This document shows positions 27,614 through 36,530 of a stretch of DNA of 64,000 nt, one piece after another. Made by a program: the position numbers and the translations under genes. The stretch is from positions 4,505,925 through 4,569,924 of the forward strand of contig NC_021182.1 in the NCBI RefSeq assembly GCF_000389635.1, written 5' to 3'. Under the pieces are notes generated by a model, which saw only the letters and a program-made list of their open reading frames with translations, did no database searches and was not told where the DNA came from. This DNA is from Clostridium pasteurianum BC1 (GTDB lineage: Bacteria; Bacillota; Clostridia; Clostridiales; Clostridiaceae). Each line of letters starts with the position of its first letter. The stretch's first letter is position 1.

Positions 27614-27925
27614 TTATATATGCTTTTTTAGTACTTCTTTTAAGGCTGCCTTTGGTCTAAATCCAACTAATGTTTCAGCTATGTTTCCGTCTTTAAATAC
27701 CAGTACCGTAGGAATGCTTGCTATCTTATATTGACTTGCAACAACTGGATTTTCGTCTACATTTACCTTTACAAATTTGGCCCTATCATTTAATTCTTCT
27801 GATAAATCGTTAATTACAGGTCCAAGCATTTTACATGGTCCGCACCAAGCTGCCCAAAAATCTACTACTACTGTTCCCTTTTTAACTTCTTCCTGAAAAT
27901 TACTATCATTAATATCTTTAACCAT
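27614..27925 (-). CDS. trxA: Thioredoxin
   Basis: 103 aa with active site WAAWCGPCKMLGPV, cis-Pro loop SIPTVLVFKDG and C-terminal GFRPKAALKEVLKKHI. General protein disulfide reductant, presumably reduced by the neighbouring flavoprotein. SD GGAGGAG. Confidence 0.96.
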   Translation of the reverse strand: MVKDINDSNFQEEVKKGTVVVDFWAAWCGPCKMLGPVINDLSEELNDRAKFVKVNVDENPVVASQYKIASIPTVLVFKDGNIAETLVGFRPKAALKEVLKKHI

Positions 27926-28327
27926 TGAAATCTCCTCCTTTAATATACCACCCTATAGGTATATTACATAAAACTATTAATTTATTAATAAATTATTTAA
28001 ATTATTTAAATTATTTAAATTATTAATTTCTTACTATTTTTATAATATTATATATTATTTAATATGAATTATCAATAGAGTTAAATCTTGAATAATCTCT
28101 ATATTAATTATACATCATATGGCCTTTTACAACCACTAAATATAAATATATTATTGCCCTACAGTCTAAATATTATAGGGCAATAATAAAAATAAATACT
28201 TAGATTAATTTTTCAGTATATCCTTTGACTTACTATTCATTTTCACATGCCTTATTTCATAAGTATATACTATATTTTTTTCCAATCCAGTATCTATATA
28301 TAAAAATACAAATGTAATTATTGCATA
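27926..28327. other. Intergenic with tandem repeat, hairpin and MITE end
   Basis: Holds the 9-bp tandem repeat AATTATTTA x3.8 (27991-28024), an 11-bp hairpin TTATTGCCCTA / TAGGGCAATAA (28151-28186) that may terminate the 28328 gene, and a TAAGGCA-family right end (about 28224-28253). No ORF is supported. Confidence 0.6.
28224..28253 (+). repeat. MITE-family right end fragment
   Basis: TTTGACTTACTATTCATTTT followed by CACATGCCTTA matches the right end of copy F (19678-19707). AATAAAAATAAATACTTAG 30 bp upstream could be a matching left end, giving a ~78-bp internally deleted copy. Confidence 0.5.
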
Positions 28328-29422
28328 CTATACTCCTGAAAAATTTTCAAAAATATTTCCTATTTTTTCTTCTAACTTGCAGTTTTCAAGTAAAAGTTCA
28401 CTTATATTTTTTATACTATCTTCGTCACTACTAGCCTTAATTATTTCAAAGGCTTTTTTATAATTTTCACTTGCTATATTAAACAACTTTGATGCCTCAA
28501 TTATCTCATTATTATCCTTAAAGCGCTCTTCAAGAAATTTTGCATTATCCTTCCTTGTATAAGCTAAGGTTTCAAGTATCCATTGATTATTAAAATTATT
28601 TGTTTCTTTGAGAACTTTTGCAAATTCTTTAATCGCTTTAGCTCCAGAATAAACGGCTTTATTTATTTCTCCAGTAAGGCTGTTGCCATTCCTTTTTAAA
28701 ATTTTATTTATATTTATATTTTTTTCTCTAGTAGTAAAAATACAAAAGCCATATCTCCAGGGTTTTCTAAATTTAGCATTCAATTTGTTAGTTGCATCTA
28801 TAAGTTTTTGCTTGGAAACATATTTTTTTTCTTTATTATCCTTTCCCATAGTCTCATAATAATAAAAACCAGCTCTATCATAACCTACTAAAAGTTCACT
28901 GTTTGGATAAAAGCCATCTGTGCCTAAAAGAGTGGACATATCTAATTGAACCATTACTGGATAACCTTGTGAAATATACTCTTTTATGCTGCCAACAAAA
29001 GCATTAGGACTATAGGTTGTACGATAATCCATATGAAGTCCCATAAATGGTGCAGCAATTCTCAATCCTTCTATAGGTTCACTAAAGGGTATAAAATTCT
29101 TTTTTATAGAATTAAAACTAACTCCATAAGTATACCCCATAAGAAAATTTATATTATCCGTGGATATACTTTCTTTGGGATAAACCTTATCATTTATCAT
29201 TTTAATAGCAGCAGCTTCTTGATATTGTTTTTCACTAGAAACTCCTTTTAAGCCCTCTATAACAGTTTTTTCAGGATATCGTGGTATTCTGCCAAATTTT
29301 ATAGATTTTGGTCTATAGGCTTGATCATAATATTTCTTTTGATAAAAATTAATAATTAAAAAATATAAAAATATAATAACTATTATTGCTACCACAATAG
29401 TGGTGATAATATTAAGTACCAT
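28328..29422 (-). CDS. Membrane-anchored C39/BtrH-like protein
   Basis: 364 aa. N-terminal transmembrane helix (NIITTIVVAIIVIIFLYFLIINFY). The middle (GLKGVSSEKQYQEAAAI, NFLMGYTYGVSF, SIKEYISQGYPVMVQLDMSTL, ELLVGYDRAGFYYYETMGKDNK) looks like the BtrH N-terminal/C39-like papain-fold domain, in which a peptidase fold is used for acyl or peptide handling. The catalytic Cys normally near the N-terminus is not evident, so it may be inactive. C-terminal 130 residues are helical. Standalone gene. Confidence 0.55.
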   Translation of the reverse strand: MVLNIITTIVVAIIVIIFLYFLIINFYQKKYYDQAYRPKSIKFGRIPRYPEKTVIEGLKGVSSEKQYQEAAAIKMINDKVYPKESISTDNINFLMGYTYGVSFNSIKKNFIPFSEPIEGLRIAAPFMGLHMDYRTTYSPNAFVGSIKEYISQGYPVMVQLDMSTLLGTDGFYPNSELLVGYDRAGFYYYETMGKDNKEKKYVSKQKLIDATNKLNAKFRKPWRYGFCIFTTREKNININKILKRNGNSLTGEINKAVYSGAKAIKEFAKVLKETNNFNNQWILETLAYTRKDNAKFLEERFKDNNEIIEASKLFNIASENYKKAFEIIKASSDEDSIKNISELLLENCKLEEKIGNIFENFSGV

Positions 29423-29469
29423 AGCTTATCTCTCCTTTATATGAAAATCACTATCTAATTGTATAAATT

Positions 29470-29500
29470 AAGGCTATCTCTTAAAACTTGAGATAGCCTT
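29470..29500 (-). terminator. Terminator of the mannose-family PTS operon
   Basis: AAGGCTATCTC / GAGATAGCCTT, 9-nt loop, 70 bp after the EIID stop. Confidence 0.65.
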
Positions 29501-29569
29501 ACCCAATCATATTATAAAAAACCTTTACATGACTACTTTATTAAACAAGCTTCCTCTCTATTATAACAT

Positions 29570-30394
29570 CTATTTTAAGAATCCACCAATATAACCAAGT
29601 ATTCCTAGAGCAAACATTCCAAATATTATTGCAATAGCACTAACTTTTTTCTTTAATAAATGCATGCATAAGAAAGTTAATAATAATGGTAATAATCCTG
29701 GAATTAATGAATCTAACATGCTTTGAACAGTAGTAATAACCATCTTGCCATCTGGACCTTTAACTGATGAAATTACTAATGGCACATTTATACTAGTCCA
29801 TTTTGAAACTAAAGCTCCCATTATGAAAAGTCCTACTATTGATGCACCTTCAGTTATTTTCTGTAATGTATTTCCAGATGCTTCTGATACTATTGATGTT
29901 CCCTTTTCATATCCATAGTGAATACCATGCCATAAAGTTAGTATTCTAATTATGTTAAATGGTATAAAGAATAATAGTGGTCCTATAATGCTTCCTGTAG
30001 CTGCCAGCGATGCACCTAGTGCAGCAAAAATTGGTCTTAAAGTTCCCCAGAATATAGGATCACCTACCCCGGCAAGAGGTCCTATAAGTCCTATTTTTAC
30101 ACCACTTATAGCTGCATCATCTATAGGAACACCGTTCGATCTTTCTTGCTCCATGGCAGCTGTAACACCCATTATAGGAGCAGCCATATATGGCTGTGTA
30201 TTAAAGAATTCCAAATGTCTCTTTAATGCTGCTGATTGGTCATCTTTATTTTTATATAATCTCTTTATTGCTGGAATCATTGATACACAAAATCCCATAC
30301 TCTGCATTCTTTCAAAGTTGTATGATCCTAGTAGGAACCATGAACGCCAGAACATACTTTTCAAATCACTTTTGGTTAATTTATTTTCACTCAT
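29570..30394 (-). CDS. PTS mannose/fructose/sorbose family, EIID
   Basis: 274 aa integral membrane subunit. Begins LTKSDLKSMFWRSWFLLGSYNFERMQSMGFCVSMIPAI, the EIID signature, with GVKIGLIGPLAGVGDPIFWGTLRP in the centre and C-terminal membrane helices. With EIIC it forms the sugar channel of a Man-type permease. Start 14 bp after EIIC stop; SD GGGGGC. Confidence 0.95.
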   Translation of the reverse strand: MSENKLTKSDLKSMFWRSWFLLGSYNFERMQSMGFCVSMIPAIKRLYKNKDDQSAALKRHLEFFNTQPYMAAPIMGVTAAMEQERSNGVPIDDAAISGVKIGLIGPLAGVGDPIFWGTLRPIFAALGASLAATGSIIGPLLFFIPFNIIRILTLWHGIHYGYEKGTSIVSEASGNTLQKITEGASIVGLFIMGALVSKWTSINVPLVISSVKGPDGKMVITTVQSMLDSLIPGLLPLLLTFLCMHLLKKKVSAIAIIFGMFALGILGYIGGFLK

Positions 30395-30408
30395 ATTAAA
30401 GCCCCCTT

Positions 30409-31176
30409 TTACAAATCATCTAATTCATCGTGAACTTGAACCTGGCTGTACTTAGGATTCAATTGTATATAGAATATAGCCGCTGCTAAACCTACTATAC
30501 CGAAGCCAACAAGCGTAAAGGTAGTAAATGCTGCAATTACAAAACCAACGAAGAAGAATGGCATTAAATATTTAGCTTCCATCATGTTAATTACCATAGC
30601 ATAACCAACAACAACTATCATTCCACCAGCGATTTGTAATCCTCTTGTAACAGGTACAGGTATTGCATTAAGCATTGATTCAACACCACTGGTTCCTGCT
30701 ACTGCTGCTACCAATGCAGCTGGTATTGCAATACGAAGTCCTTGAAGTGTAAGTGCTGTAAAATGGGCTATTTCTATTCCTCTAAAGTTAGCTTCTTCAG
30801 CGTATTTATCTGAAAGATGCTGGAAGAATACAGCTATAGTTCTAACAAATATAGTTAGAACCTGGCCAGCAGCTGCTATTGGTATTGCCACTGCTATACC
30901 TGAAGTTATTGGCTGATGTCCGGTTATTACCAGTATTGTAGCTACAACGCTGGCTAATGCACTATCTGGCCCCATTGCTGCTCCAACATTCATCCAACCT
31001 AATGCTAAAAGTTCCAGAGTACCTCCCAAAATAATTCCTGTCCTGATATCTCCAAGTACAAGGCCTATTAATGTACAAGCTATTATAGGTCTATGAGTTT
31101 CCATGGAGTCAAGTACGCTTCCCATACCAGTTATCATTGCAACAACAAGTACTAAAATAAATTGAATAGTAGACAT
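30409..31176 (-). CDS. PTS mannose/fructose/sorbose family, EIIC
   Basis: 255 aa, hydrophobic throughout. Family stretches include GMGSVLDSMETHRPIIACTLIGLVLGDIRTGIILGGTLELLALGWMNVGAAMGPD and GLQIAGGMIVVVGYAMVINMM. Forms the translocation unit with EIID. Third gene of the operon A-B-C-D. Confidence 0.95.
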   Translation of the reverse strand: MSTIQFILVLVVAMITGMGSVLDSMETHRPIIACTLIGLVLGDIRTGIILGGTLELLALGWMNVGAAMGPDSALASVVATILVITGHQPITSGIAVAIPIAAAGQVLTIFVRTIAVFFQHLSDKYAEEANFRGIEIAHFTALTLQGLRIAIPAALVAAVAGTSGVESMLNAIPVPVTRGLQIAGGMIVVVGYAMVINMMEAKYLMPFFFVGFVIAAFTTFTLVGFGIVGLAAAIFYIQLNPKYSQVQVHDELDDL

Positions 31177-31347
31177 ATATAATCCCCCTTTTTTATATTA
31201 TATTTGCTTCCATCCCCTTAACTTTACTTTTGATACCGGAGCTATGAAAGCTATATCAGAAAAGAGTTCCCCCTTATAACAGTCTATATATTATTCCTGT
31301 TTAGTTTTTATAGAGAGACATCTTTTATGAACAATTACCAGCAAGCA

Positions 31348-31830
31348 TTATAAATCTTTTATTTTGCTCATTACATCAACTTTTGAATCACTTGCAATTT
31401 TCCTTAGTTCCAGTTCAACTCCTAATTCATGCATTTTCTTTAGAGCCTGAATATCTTCCGCTCCAAGAGATACTGCACTGCTAATCTGAGTTCTGCCTTC
31501 CTTATAACACATTCCTCCAAGGTTTACGGACTTAATATCCATCCCACCTTCAATGAGTCTTAAAACATCCACTGGGTTTGTACACAATATTAATGCTTTA
31601 AAAGAATCATATTTTGGATTTTTATAAACTTCTAGCGCTTTCTCAATAGGTAATACATAAGCTTTTATTCCTGGAGGTGCAACTTGTAAAATCAGGGTCT
31701 TTCTTAAAGTGTCCTTAGCAACGTCATCACTGCAAATTATTATTTTATTACATTTTGATTCCTTTACCCAAACAGTAGCAACCTGACCATGTATTAATCT
31801 ATCATCTACTCTTACAAAATTTATATTCAT
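31348..31830 (-). CDS. PTS mannose/fructose/sorbose family, EIIB
   Basis: 160 aa from ATG 31830, chosen because AAAGGAGGA lies eight bases upstream; the longer frame to 31899 has no SD. VDDRLIHGQVATVWV contains the phospho-histidine (His15-equivalent). IIICSDDVAKDTLRKTLILQVAPPGIKAYVLP is typical. Receives phosphate from EIIA and passes it to the incoming sugar. A 171-bp gap separates it from EIIC. Confidence 0.95.
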   Translation of the reverse strand: MNINFVRVDDRLIHGQVATVWVKESKCNKIIICSDDVAKDTLRKTLILQVAPPGIKAYVLPIEKALEVYKNPKYDSFKALILCTNPVDVLRLIEGGMDIKSVNLGGMCYKEGRTQISSAVSLGAEDIQALKKMHELGVELELRKIASDSKVDVMSKIKDL

Positions 31831-31998
31831 TCTAAATTCCTCCTTTAAATCGTTTACATATTTAATAATTATGTTTTTACTTTTTCCTGAAATAATCAAA
31901 CAATTTTTTTATAATTTTTAAGGTATATAAGGCTATTAGTAATAAAAGTATCAATTAAGATTTAATATAATTGCTTTTTAATTTATCTTTATTTTCTA

Positions 31999-32424
31999 TT
32001 ACAATTCATCATCTTCTTGTTGTACCAAAACTTCTCTTAAGGATTTTACACCATCCTGCGCTGCTTTCTTAGCTGTATCAACTAATTCATCAAAATCTGA
32101 AGAATCTCTAACTCCATATACCTCCAGCAGCATTGGTAAATTAATTCCAGTAACAATATCCATATTTTTATTTTCTGATACTATTCTACTTGCTGCATTA
32201 AATGGACTTCCTCCAAATAAATCTACTAGGAAAAGTACTCCCTGCTTTAAATCCAATTGTTCTAATTCTTTCTCATATTTTTTCACGAGGTCATCTGGTC
32301 CCTCTCCTGGTTCAAAAGTAACCGCTGAAACGTTTTCTTGTTTCCCAAATATCATTTCAGATGATCTTAATATTTCTTGTGAAAACTTACCATGAGTTCC
32401 TATAATTATAGCTGTCATTCTCAT
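31999..32424 (-). CDS. PTS mannose/fructose/sorbose family, EIIA
   Basis: 141 aa. AIIIGTHGKFSQEILRS holds the phosphorylated His; VLFLVDLFGGSPFNAASRI is the family signature. A separate protein rather than the EIIAB fusion seen in E. coli ManX. First gene of the operon, 45 bp after a sigma-54 promoter. Substrate may be fructose or mannose given the LevR-type regulator next door. Confidence 0.95.
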   Translation of the reverse strand: MRMTAIIIGTHGKFSQEILRSSEMIFGKQENVSAVTFEPGEGPDDLVKKYEKELEQLDLKQGVLFLVDLFGGSPFNAASRIVSENKNMDIVTGINLPMLLEVYGVRDSSDFDELVDTAKKAAQDGVKSLREVLVQQEDDEL

Positions 32425-32469
32425 TCCCCCTTATCTTTATAATACTAAGTTGCTTACACTTATTTATAT

Positions 32470-32486
32470 AGCAACTATCATGCCAA
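32470..32486 (-). promoter_or_regulatory. Sigma-54 (-24/-12) promoter of the mannose-family PTS
   Basis: Minus-strand TTGGCATGATAGTTGCT matches YTGGCAY-N5-TTGCW exactly. It is 46 bp upstream of the EIIA start and downstream of the terminator that closes the activator gene. Confidence 0.88.
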
Positions 32487-32509
32487 ACTTGTGTATCAAA
32501 AAATAAAAA

Positions 32510-32542
32510 TTCACAAAGTCGCTATTTTATTGACTTTGTGAA
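32510..32542 (-). terminator. Terminator after the levR-type gene
   Basis: TTCACAAAGTC / GACTTTGTGAA, 11-nt loop, followed on the minus strand by TTTTTATTTTTTGA. It insulates the PTS sigma-54 promoter from the activator transcript. Confidence 0.88.
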
Positions 32543-32617
32543 TAATATTTTTTAATGTAAGCCTTGTCATTAATACACTTATTTTATTCTTAATACTCTG
32601 TTTGTCATATAATATAT

Positions 32618-33574
32618 TTATTTAATCATTTCTGATACGAAACAAATTTCATCTTCACTAAGATGTACATTTATTGACTTTTCAAATACTTTATTTGCTT
32701 GTTCAATACTATGAATAATTTTTTTATCTAATTTACTTTTGTCATCTCTATACACTAAACTATCTTTAATTACAGCCCTCTCTAGAGCACATCCCACATG
32801 TACCATTAATCTGATACGAATAGAATTATCAAATTTTATATCTAATTCATCCTCTAATACACTCATAAAATCAAATAATACACTTATTATTTTAGCTGGA
32901 TTAAGATAAGTTAAAAATTGATTTAAACTATCTTCACACAATTTTCTTGATACAATATTCTGCTGCTTTTCTTCTACAAAGATAAACTTATTTTTTATTA
33001 TATCTGATAGTACCTCTTCTCCATTTCCACCTATTAAAGCTTCAATAGAAATGAAAGGAACGTCTATTTTAGGATCCACAATGCCAACTGAAGCTATTAT
33101 TTTATATTTTTTTTGTATTGATTCTATATTTTCTGAGAGCTTTCTTATGCCAATTGGAATTACCTTTATTTCTTCATTAGTTACATTGGATACAACATTT
33201 TCTACTAGAGTTTTTAGTTTTTCCGCTGTCCCCTCACCAGTGGAGCAAATAGTAATTATTACTTTTATACTATCATCCTCATTTTGTATTATTTCCTCCC
33301 TGTGGCCATATCCCTTAAAATCTTTCATTGAGTGATAAACACTTTCTAAATCCATATCCAAAATATTAGCTTTTCTGATGGCTTCCAATACTATAGGTGT
33401 AGATACCATATCTACAGTTTTCACCTTAATGCCAGTCCTTTCAGATATTATTGTACCAAAATTGGAGAGAGAACCCATATCTACTAACAATAGTACGCCC
33501 TTACCACTGTCAAGTTCTTTTGTCTTTTCTATTACTCTCTCTAAAACTTCTGTAGGGCTAACATCTAATGGCAT
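32618..33574 (-). CDS. LevR-type activator, C-terminal fragment (EIIA end, EIIB-like, PRD2)
   Basis: 318 aa from the first ATG; the homologous frame extends upstream to the frameshift at about 33627. It starts inside the EIIA domain (MPLDVSPTEVLERV ... GKGVLLLVDMGSL). An EIIB-like segment follows (IKVIITICSTGEGTAEKLKTLVE), and the end carries PRD2 with HVGCALERAVI holding the candidate regulatory His. Unlikely to be a working protein on its own. Confidence 0.75.
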   Translation of the reverse strand: MPLDVSPTEVLERVIEKTKELDSGKGVLLLVDMGSLSNFGTIISERTGIKVKTVDMVSTPIVLEAIRKANILDMDLESVYHSMKDFKGYGHREEIIQNEDDSIKVIITICSTGEGTAEKLKTLVENVVSNVTNEEIKVIPIGIRKLSENIESIQKKYKIIASVGIVDPKIDVPFISIEALIGGNGEEVLSDIIKNKFIFVEEKQQNIVSRKLCEDSLNQFLTYLNPAKIISVLFDFMSVLEDELDIKFDNSIRIRLMVHVGCALERAVIKDSLVYRDDKSKLDKKIIHSIEQANKVFEKSINVHLSEDEICFVSEMIK

Positions 33575-33621
33575 ATCTAAAGCCTCTATAGTACTATTTC
33601 CTAAAAGCTGTTTTGCTACAT

Positions 33622-34164
33622 CTACATACTACTAGCAGTGCTGCTTCCGTGAGCTGCTACAATTATACCTACACGTTCATTACTTTTTTCTTCTTGAATA
33701 GAACTTAACAACAAGGTTAAATATACCACTTCAATTTCAGGAACCATTATATTAAACCTTTTTTCTACCATTGCTTTTATTTCCAATGCTATATTAAATT
33801 GTTCCCTCTTATCATCAATAATCCCTTCCATATTTGTATATTTCAAAGCTTTTTTTGCTTTTAATCTATTTAAAAAGGAACTCAAATGGAGGCTTAATGC
33901 ATATAAAAATCTATCTGGAAGCTTTTTATTAAGCTCCTCTTCAATCATATTAATGACCTCTTCTGAAAATCTTAATATATCTTCATCTACTATTTTTAAT
34001 ATTCTATCTCTGTCATTTTCATTATTTTTAACTTTGTTATAAAAGGATTTAATATAAACATTGATATCTGTAGTTATAAAATTATTTATATATTCTTTAT
34101 CCGCTCCACCTTCTTTTAATATAGTGGCTTTATCTTCTATTATCTTATATAGATTAAAAGGCAA
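33622..34164 (-). CDS. LevR-type activator, middle fragment (PRD1 and EIIA start)
   Basis: 180 aa. PRD1 is recognisable by RFLYALSLHLSSFLNRLKAKKALKY. The frame ends just after the EIIA phospho-His segment VGIIVAAHGSSTASSM, where one base is missing. The upstream frame continues into YNELSDTDAYDLPFNLY. It has no SD of its own, so independent translation is doubtful. Confidence 0.7.
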   Translation of the reverse strand: MPFNLYKIIEDKATILKEGGADKEYINNFITTDINVYIKSFYNKVKNNENDRDRILKIVDEDILRFSEEVINMIEEELNKKLPDRFLYALSLHLSSFLNRLKAKKALKYTNMEGIIDDKREQFNIALEIKAMVEKRFNIMVPEIEVVYLTLLLSSIQEEKSNERVGIIVAAHGSSTASSM

Positions 34165-34184
34165 ATCATAGGCATCTGTATCGC

Positions 34185-35399
34185 TTAATTCATTGTATCC
34201 ATCGGTGTTACTGTTAACTGAGAATTTAAATAACTTGAAATTTCCTCCATTTCTTTTCGCTTACCAGTTAGATAAACTAGTCCACTTTTTATATCTGCAG
34301 GAAGGCTTTTAAATTGAATTTCAATATATTCCTTATTAGTCATGCTATTTAAAAACCCTTTTGCACATATAAGCTGTATATTTGACTTTACCTGTCCAAT
34401 ATTACCATAGGAAGTACTACCTATAAGTGCTTTTACTACCTCATCTTCAATCTTTATGGCTTTATTTACTCTATGTGCCTCATTGGAAAATAAAAATTTT
34501 ATTAAATCTATTTTATCCTTTGCTGTTCTCTCCTCAAAACTTGGGATAGATATAATTATTGGTATTCTTCTAACAAAGGTTTTTAACAATGATGAATTAG
34601 GATCTTCAGTAGTAGCTCCAACTATCAAAATACATGAATTTCTATTTCTCTCTGTTTCACCTAATCTGTTAAATTTACCTGTGTCCATAAAATAGAACAA
34701 CATTTCCTGGCCTTCTGGTGGTAATCTGTGTATCTCATCTAAAAACAAAATACCACCATTTGCCTTTTCAATTATTCCAGCTTTGTCAGTGTCTGCTCCA
34801 GTATAGGCACCTTTAATATGCCCAAATAAATGCGATATTAAGAGCTGAGGATTATTATAATAATCTGCACAGTTAAATACAATAAAAGGTGAATTTTCAC
34901 CCAATTTTTTAACGTATTTTGCATGGTTATACATCATATTGGCAAATAAAGTTTTACCAACTCCCGTCTGACCTACAATTAAAGTATTTAAACCATTAGG
35001 AGGATATAAAATTGCAGCCTTCGCCTGCTCAATTTGATTTTTGAGACTTGTTTTAGCTCCTATAAGTTTATCAAATGGAGAATTTTCACTATTTGCTTCA
35101 TTACTAGTGATCAAAATATCTTCTATTCCCTTTATCTCTATAGATTTAGCCTCCAACTTTATATTTAAGATTCTCTCAACACACTTTTTATCTATATACA
35201 ACACAGGTCTGGATTTTATTTTTATTATCTTATCACTTCTAAGCAGCTGATTTAATTCCATACTTACGTTATTTCTAAGCATATTCAAATTTTCTGATAT
35301 TTCAGCTGCACTAAAACCACTTTTATTTTTTAGGCTTTCCATGTCGAACTTTTCTGTTCTTTCTATAATATATTCATATATCTTTTCTATTCTTTTCAA
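34185..35399 (-). CDS. LevR-type activator, N-terminal fragment (winged helix and AAA+)
   Basis: 404 aa. An N-terminal winged-helix-like region (MESLKNKSGFSAAEISENLNMLRNNVSMELNQLLRSDKIIKIKSRPVLY) precedes a sigma-54 AAA+ domain. The AAA+ domain has Walker A VGQTGVGKT, the sigma-54 contact loop GAYTGA, Walker B GGILFLDEIHRLP and a FVRRIPIII segment. It ends at TVTPMDTMN through a frameshift. This part could still bind DNA and contact sigma-54, without PRD control. Confidence 0.8.
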   Translation of the reverse strand: MKRIEKIYEYIIERTEKFDMESLKNKSGFSAAEISENLNMLRNNVSMELNQLLRSDKIIKIKSRPVLYIDKKCVERILNIKLEAKSIEIKGIEDILITSNEANSENSPFDKLIGAKTSLKNQIEQAKAAILYPPNGLNTLIVGQTGVGKTLFANMMYNHAKYVKKLGENSPFIVFNCADYYNNPQLLISHLFGHIKGAYTGADTDKAGIIEKANGGILFLDEIHRLPPEGQEMLFYFMDTGKFNRLGETERNRNSCILIVGATTEDPNSSLLKTFVRRIPIIISIPSFEERTAKDKIDLIKFLFSNEAHRVNKAIKIEDEVVKALIGSTSYGNIGQVKSNIQLICAKGFLNSMTNKEYIEIQFKSLPADIKSGLVYLTGKRKEMEEISSYLNSQLTVTPMDTMN

Positions 35400-35511
35400 T
35401 TTATCACTTCCTTGTATAATATTAATACACTTAATACTATTGTATTACTAATAAGCATATTATAAAATGCATTACTGTATTTTTTCAAACATAATTTTAA
35501 TTTCAATTAGC

Positions 35512-35630
35512 GATTATCTCACAAAAGTATATTTAATAAAAAATAGCTACTACATGTTGTAAACATTTTACATTAAAAATACTATAAATAGTATAGTGGA
35601 AATTAATTTATAGCTTTTTATAATTCAATC
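35512..35630 (+). repeat. Paired intergenic repeat, copy 1
   Basis: About 118 bp resembling 48608-48724 (roughly three quarters of positions by eye). Shared blocks: ATCTCACAAAAGTATATTTA, ATAAAA, TTGYAAA, CATTAAAAAYACTATAAAT, GTATARTG and TTTAATTTA/AATTAATTTA. Internal palindrome TACTATAAATAGTATA. Lies between divergent levR-type and msrB genes; the rest of 35400-35835 is AT-rich promoter sequence. Confidence 0.7.
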
Positions 35631-35835
35631 AGCTTATATATTTAAATTTACATGTAAATTTAATACTCTTATTTCCGATAAATTAAATATATAAATTTAG
35701 AATAAATACCCTAAGTCAGTGCATAATAATCAAAATAAAGTATGTTAGTTTTATTAATTATCAATTAATCCTACCTACTTATAGTTTTATTTTGGAGAAA
35801 ATTATGATAAAGTATAATAAATCCAGGAGGTAGTT

Positions 35836-36288
35836 ATGAAAAAGAATAATTATATTAAACCAAATAAAGAAATATTAAAATCACGACTTACAAAATTACA
35901 ATATACAGTTACACAGGAAAATTCTACAGAAAAACCTTTTGAAAATGAATACTGGAATTTTAGCAAAGATGGCTTGTATGTGGATATTTGCAGTGGAGAA
36001 CCACTATTTACCTCAAAGGATAAATTTGACTCTGATTGTGGATGGCCAAGTTTTTCAAAACCTGCAGAAGCAGAAAACATAAAAGAAAACTTAGACACTT
36101 CTCACGGCTTGGTAAGAACAGAAATAAGAAGTAAATATGGTGATTCTCATTTAGGCCATGTCTTTAATGATGGACCTAAAGATCTGGGTGGATTAAGGTA
36201 TTGCATAAACAGTGCTTCATTAAGATTTATACCTAAAGATAAACTTAAAAAAGAAGGTTATGAAGATTACCTGTATCTTTTCGATTAA
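35836..36288 (+). CDS. msrB: Peptide-methionine (R)-S-oxide reductase
   Basis: 150 aa. [26 protein letters not shown] and [13 protein letters not shown] (catalytic Cys) define MsrB. The zinc-binding CxxC pairs of many MsrB proteins are absent, so this is the zinc-free type. Repairs oxidised methionine using thioredoxin; trxA is 8 kb away. SD AGGAGG, monocistronic. Confidence 0.95.
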   Translation: MKKNNYIKPNKEILKSRLTKLQYTVTQENSTEKPFENEYWNFSKDGLYVDICSGEPLFTSKDKFDSDCGWPSFSKPAEAENIKENLDTSHGLVRTEIRSKYGDSHLGHVFNDGPKDLGGLRYCINSASLRFIPKDKLKKEGYEDYLYLFD

Positions 36289-36329
36289 GTCATTTTCAAA
36301 TATATACCTAATGGCAGAAATACATCAAT

Positions 36330-36451
36330 TTATCTAGAGATGTAGCCCTGGTATCTTCCACTTAAAGAAAAGCAGAGAACCAAAATCTTTGATTTTGTGT
36401 GAATCGCTTTCACAGAGTGCGGCGGGAATATTGCAGCGGCTAGTCATCAGA
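36330..36451 (-). repeat. Dispersed two-hairpin repeat, copy D (one module)
   Basis: Minus strand: CTGATGACTAGCCGCTGCAA, one module GCACTCTGTGAAAGCGATTC with AAAATCAAAGATTTT hairpin and TTCTCTGCTT. That module corresponds to the first module of copy A and is absent from copy B. Tail degenerate. Between convergent msrB and ptsI. Confidence 0.8.
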
Positions 36452-36460
36452 TAAAAAAGT

Positions 36461-36487
36461 GGCATAGTATAATACCTATACTATGCC
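36461..36487 (-). terminator. Terminator of ptsI
   Basis: GGCATAGTAT / ATACTATGCC, 7-nt loop; ACTTTTTTATC follows on the minus strand. Confidence 0.85.
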
Positions 36488-36530
36488 CAATCTTTATAAT
36501 ATATATTTTAAAACTAGAATTAGCAATTAA

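Larger units (their letters stand above)
32618..35399 (-). pseudogene. LevR-type sigma-54 activator split by two frameshifts
   Basis: Three consecutive frames together make one LevR-like protein of about 920 aa (AAA+, PRD1, EIIA-like, EIIB-like, PRD2). Shift 1 is near 34187-34195: adding one G (ACACCGGATGGATAC instead of ACACCGATGGATAC) joins the frames as VTPDGYNELSDTDAYDLP. Shift 2 is near 33627: adding one G (AGTATGGTAGATGTA) restores SSMVDVAKQLLGNSTIEALDMP. Each loss is one G from a GG doublet. Either a real pseudogene or two assembly errors; the sequence alone cannot tell. Confidence 0.85.

Noticed and set aside
27991-28024. AATTATTTA tandem array considered as CRISPR or origin iteron
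   Set aside because: Units are contiguous without spacers and are simple AT repeats; no dnaA-type boxes or cas genes nearby.
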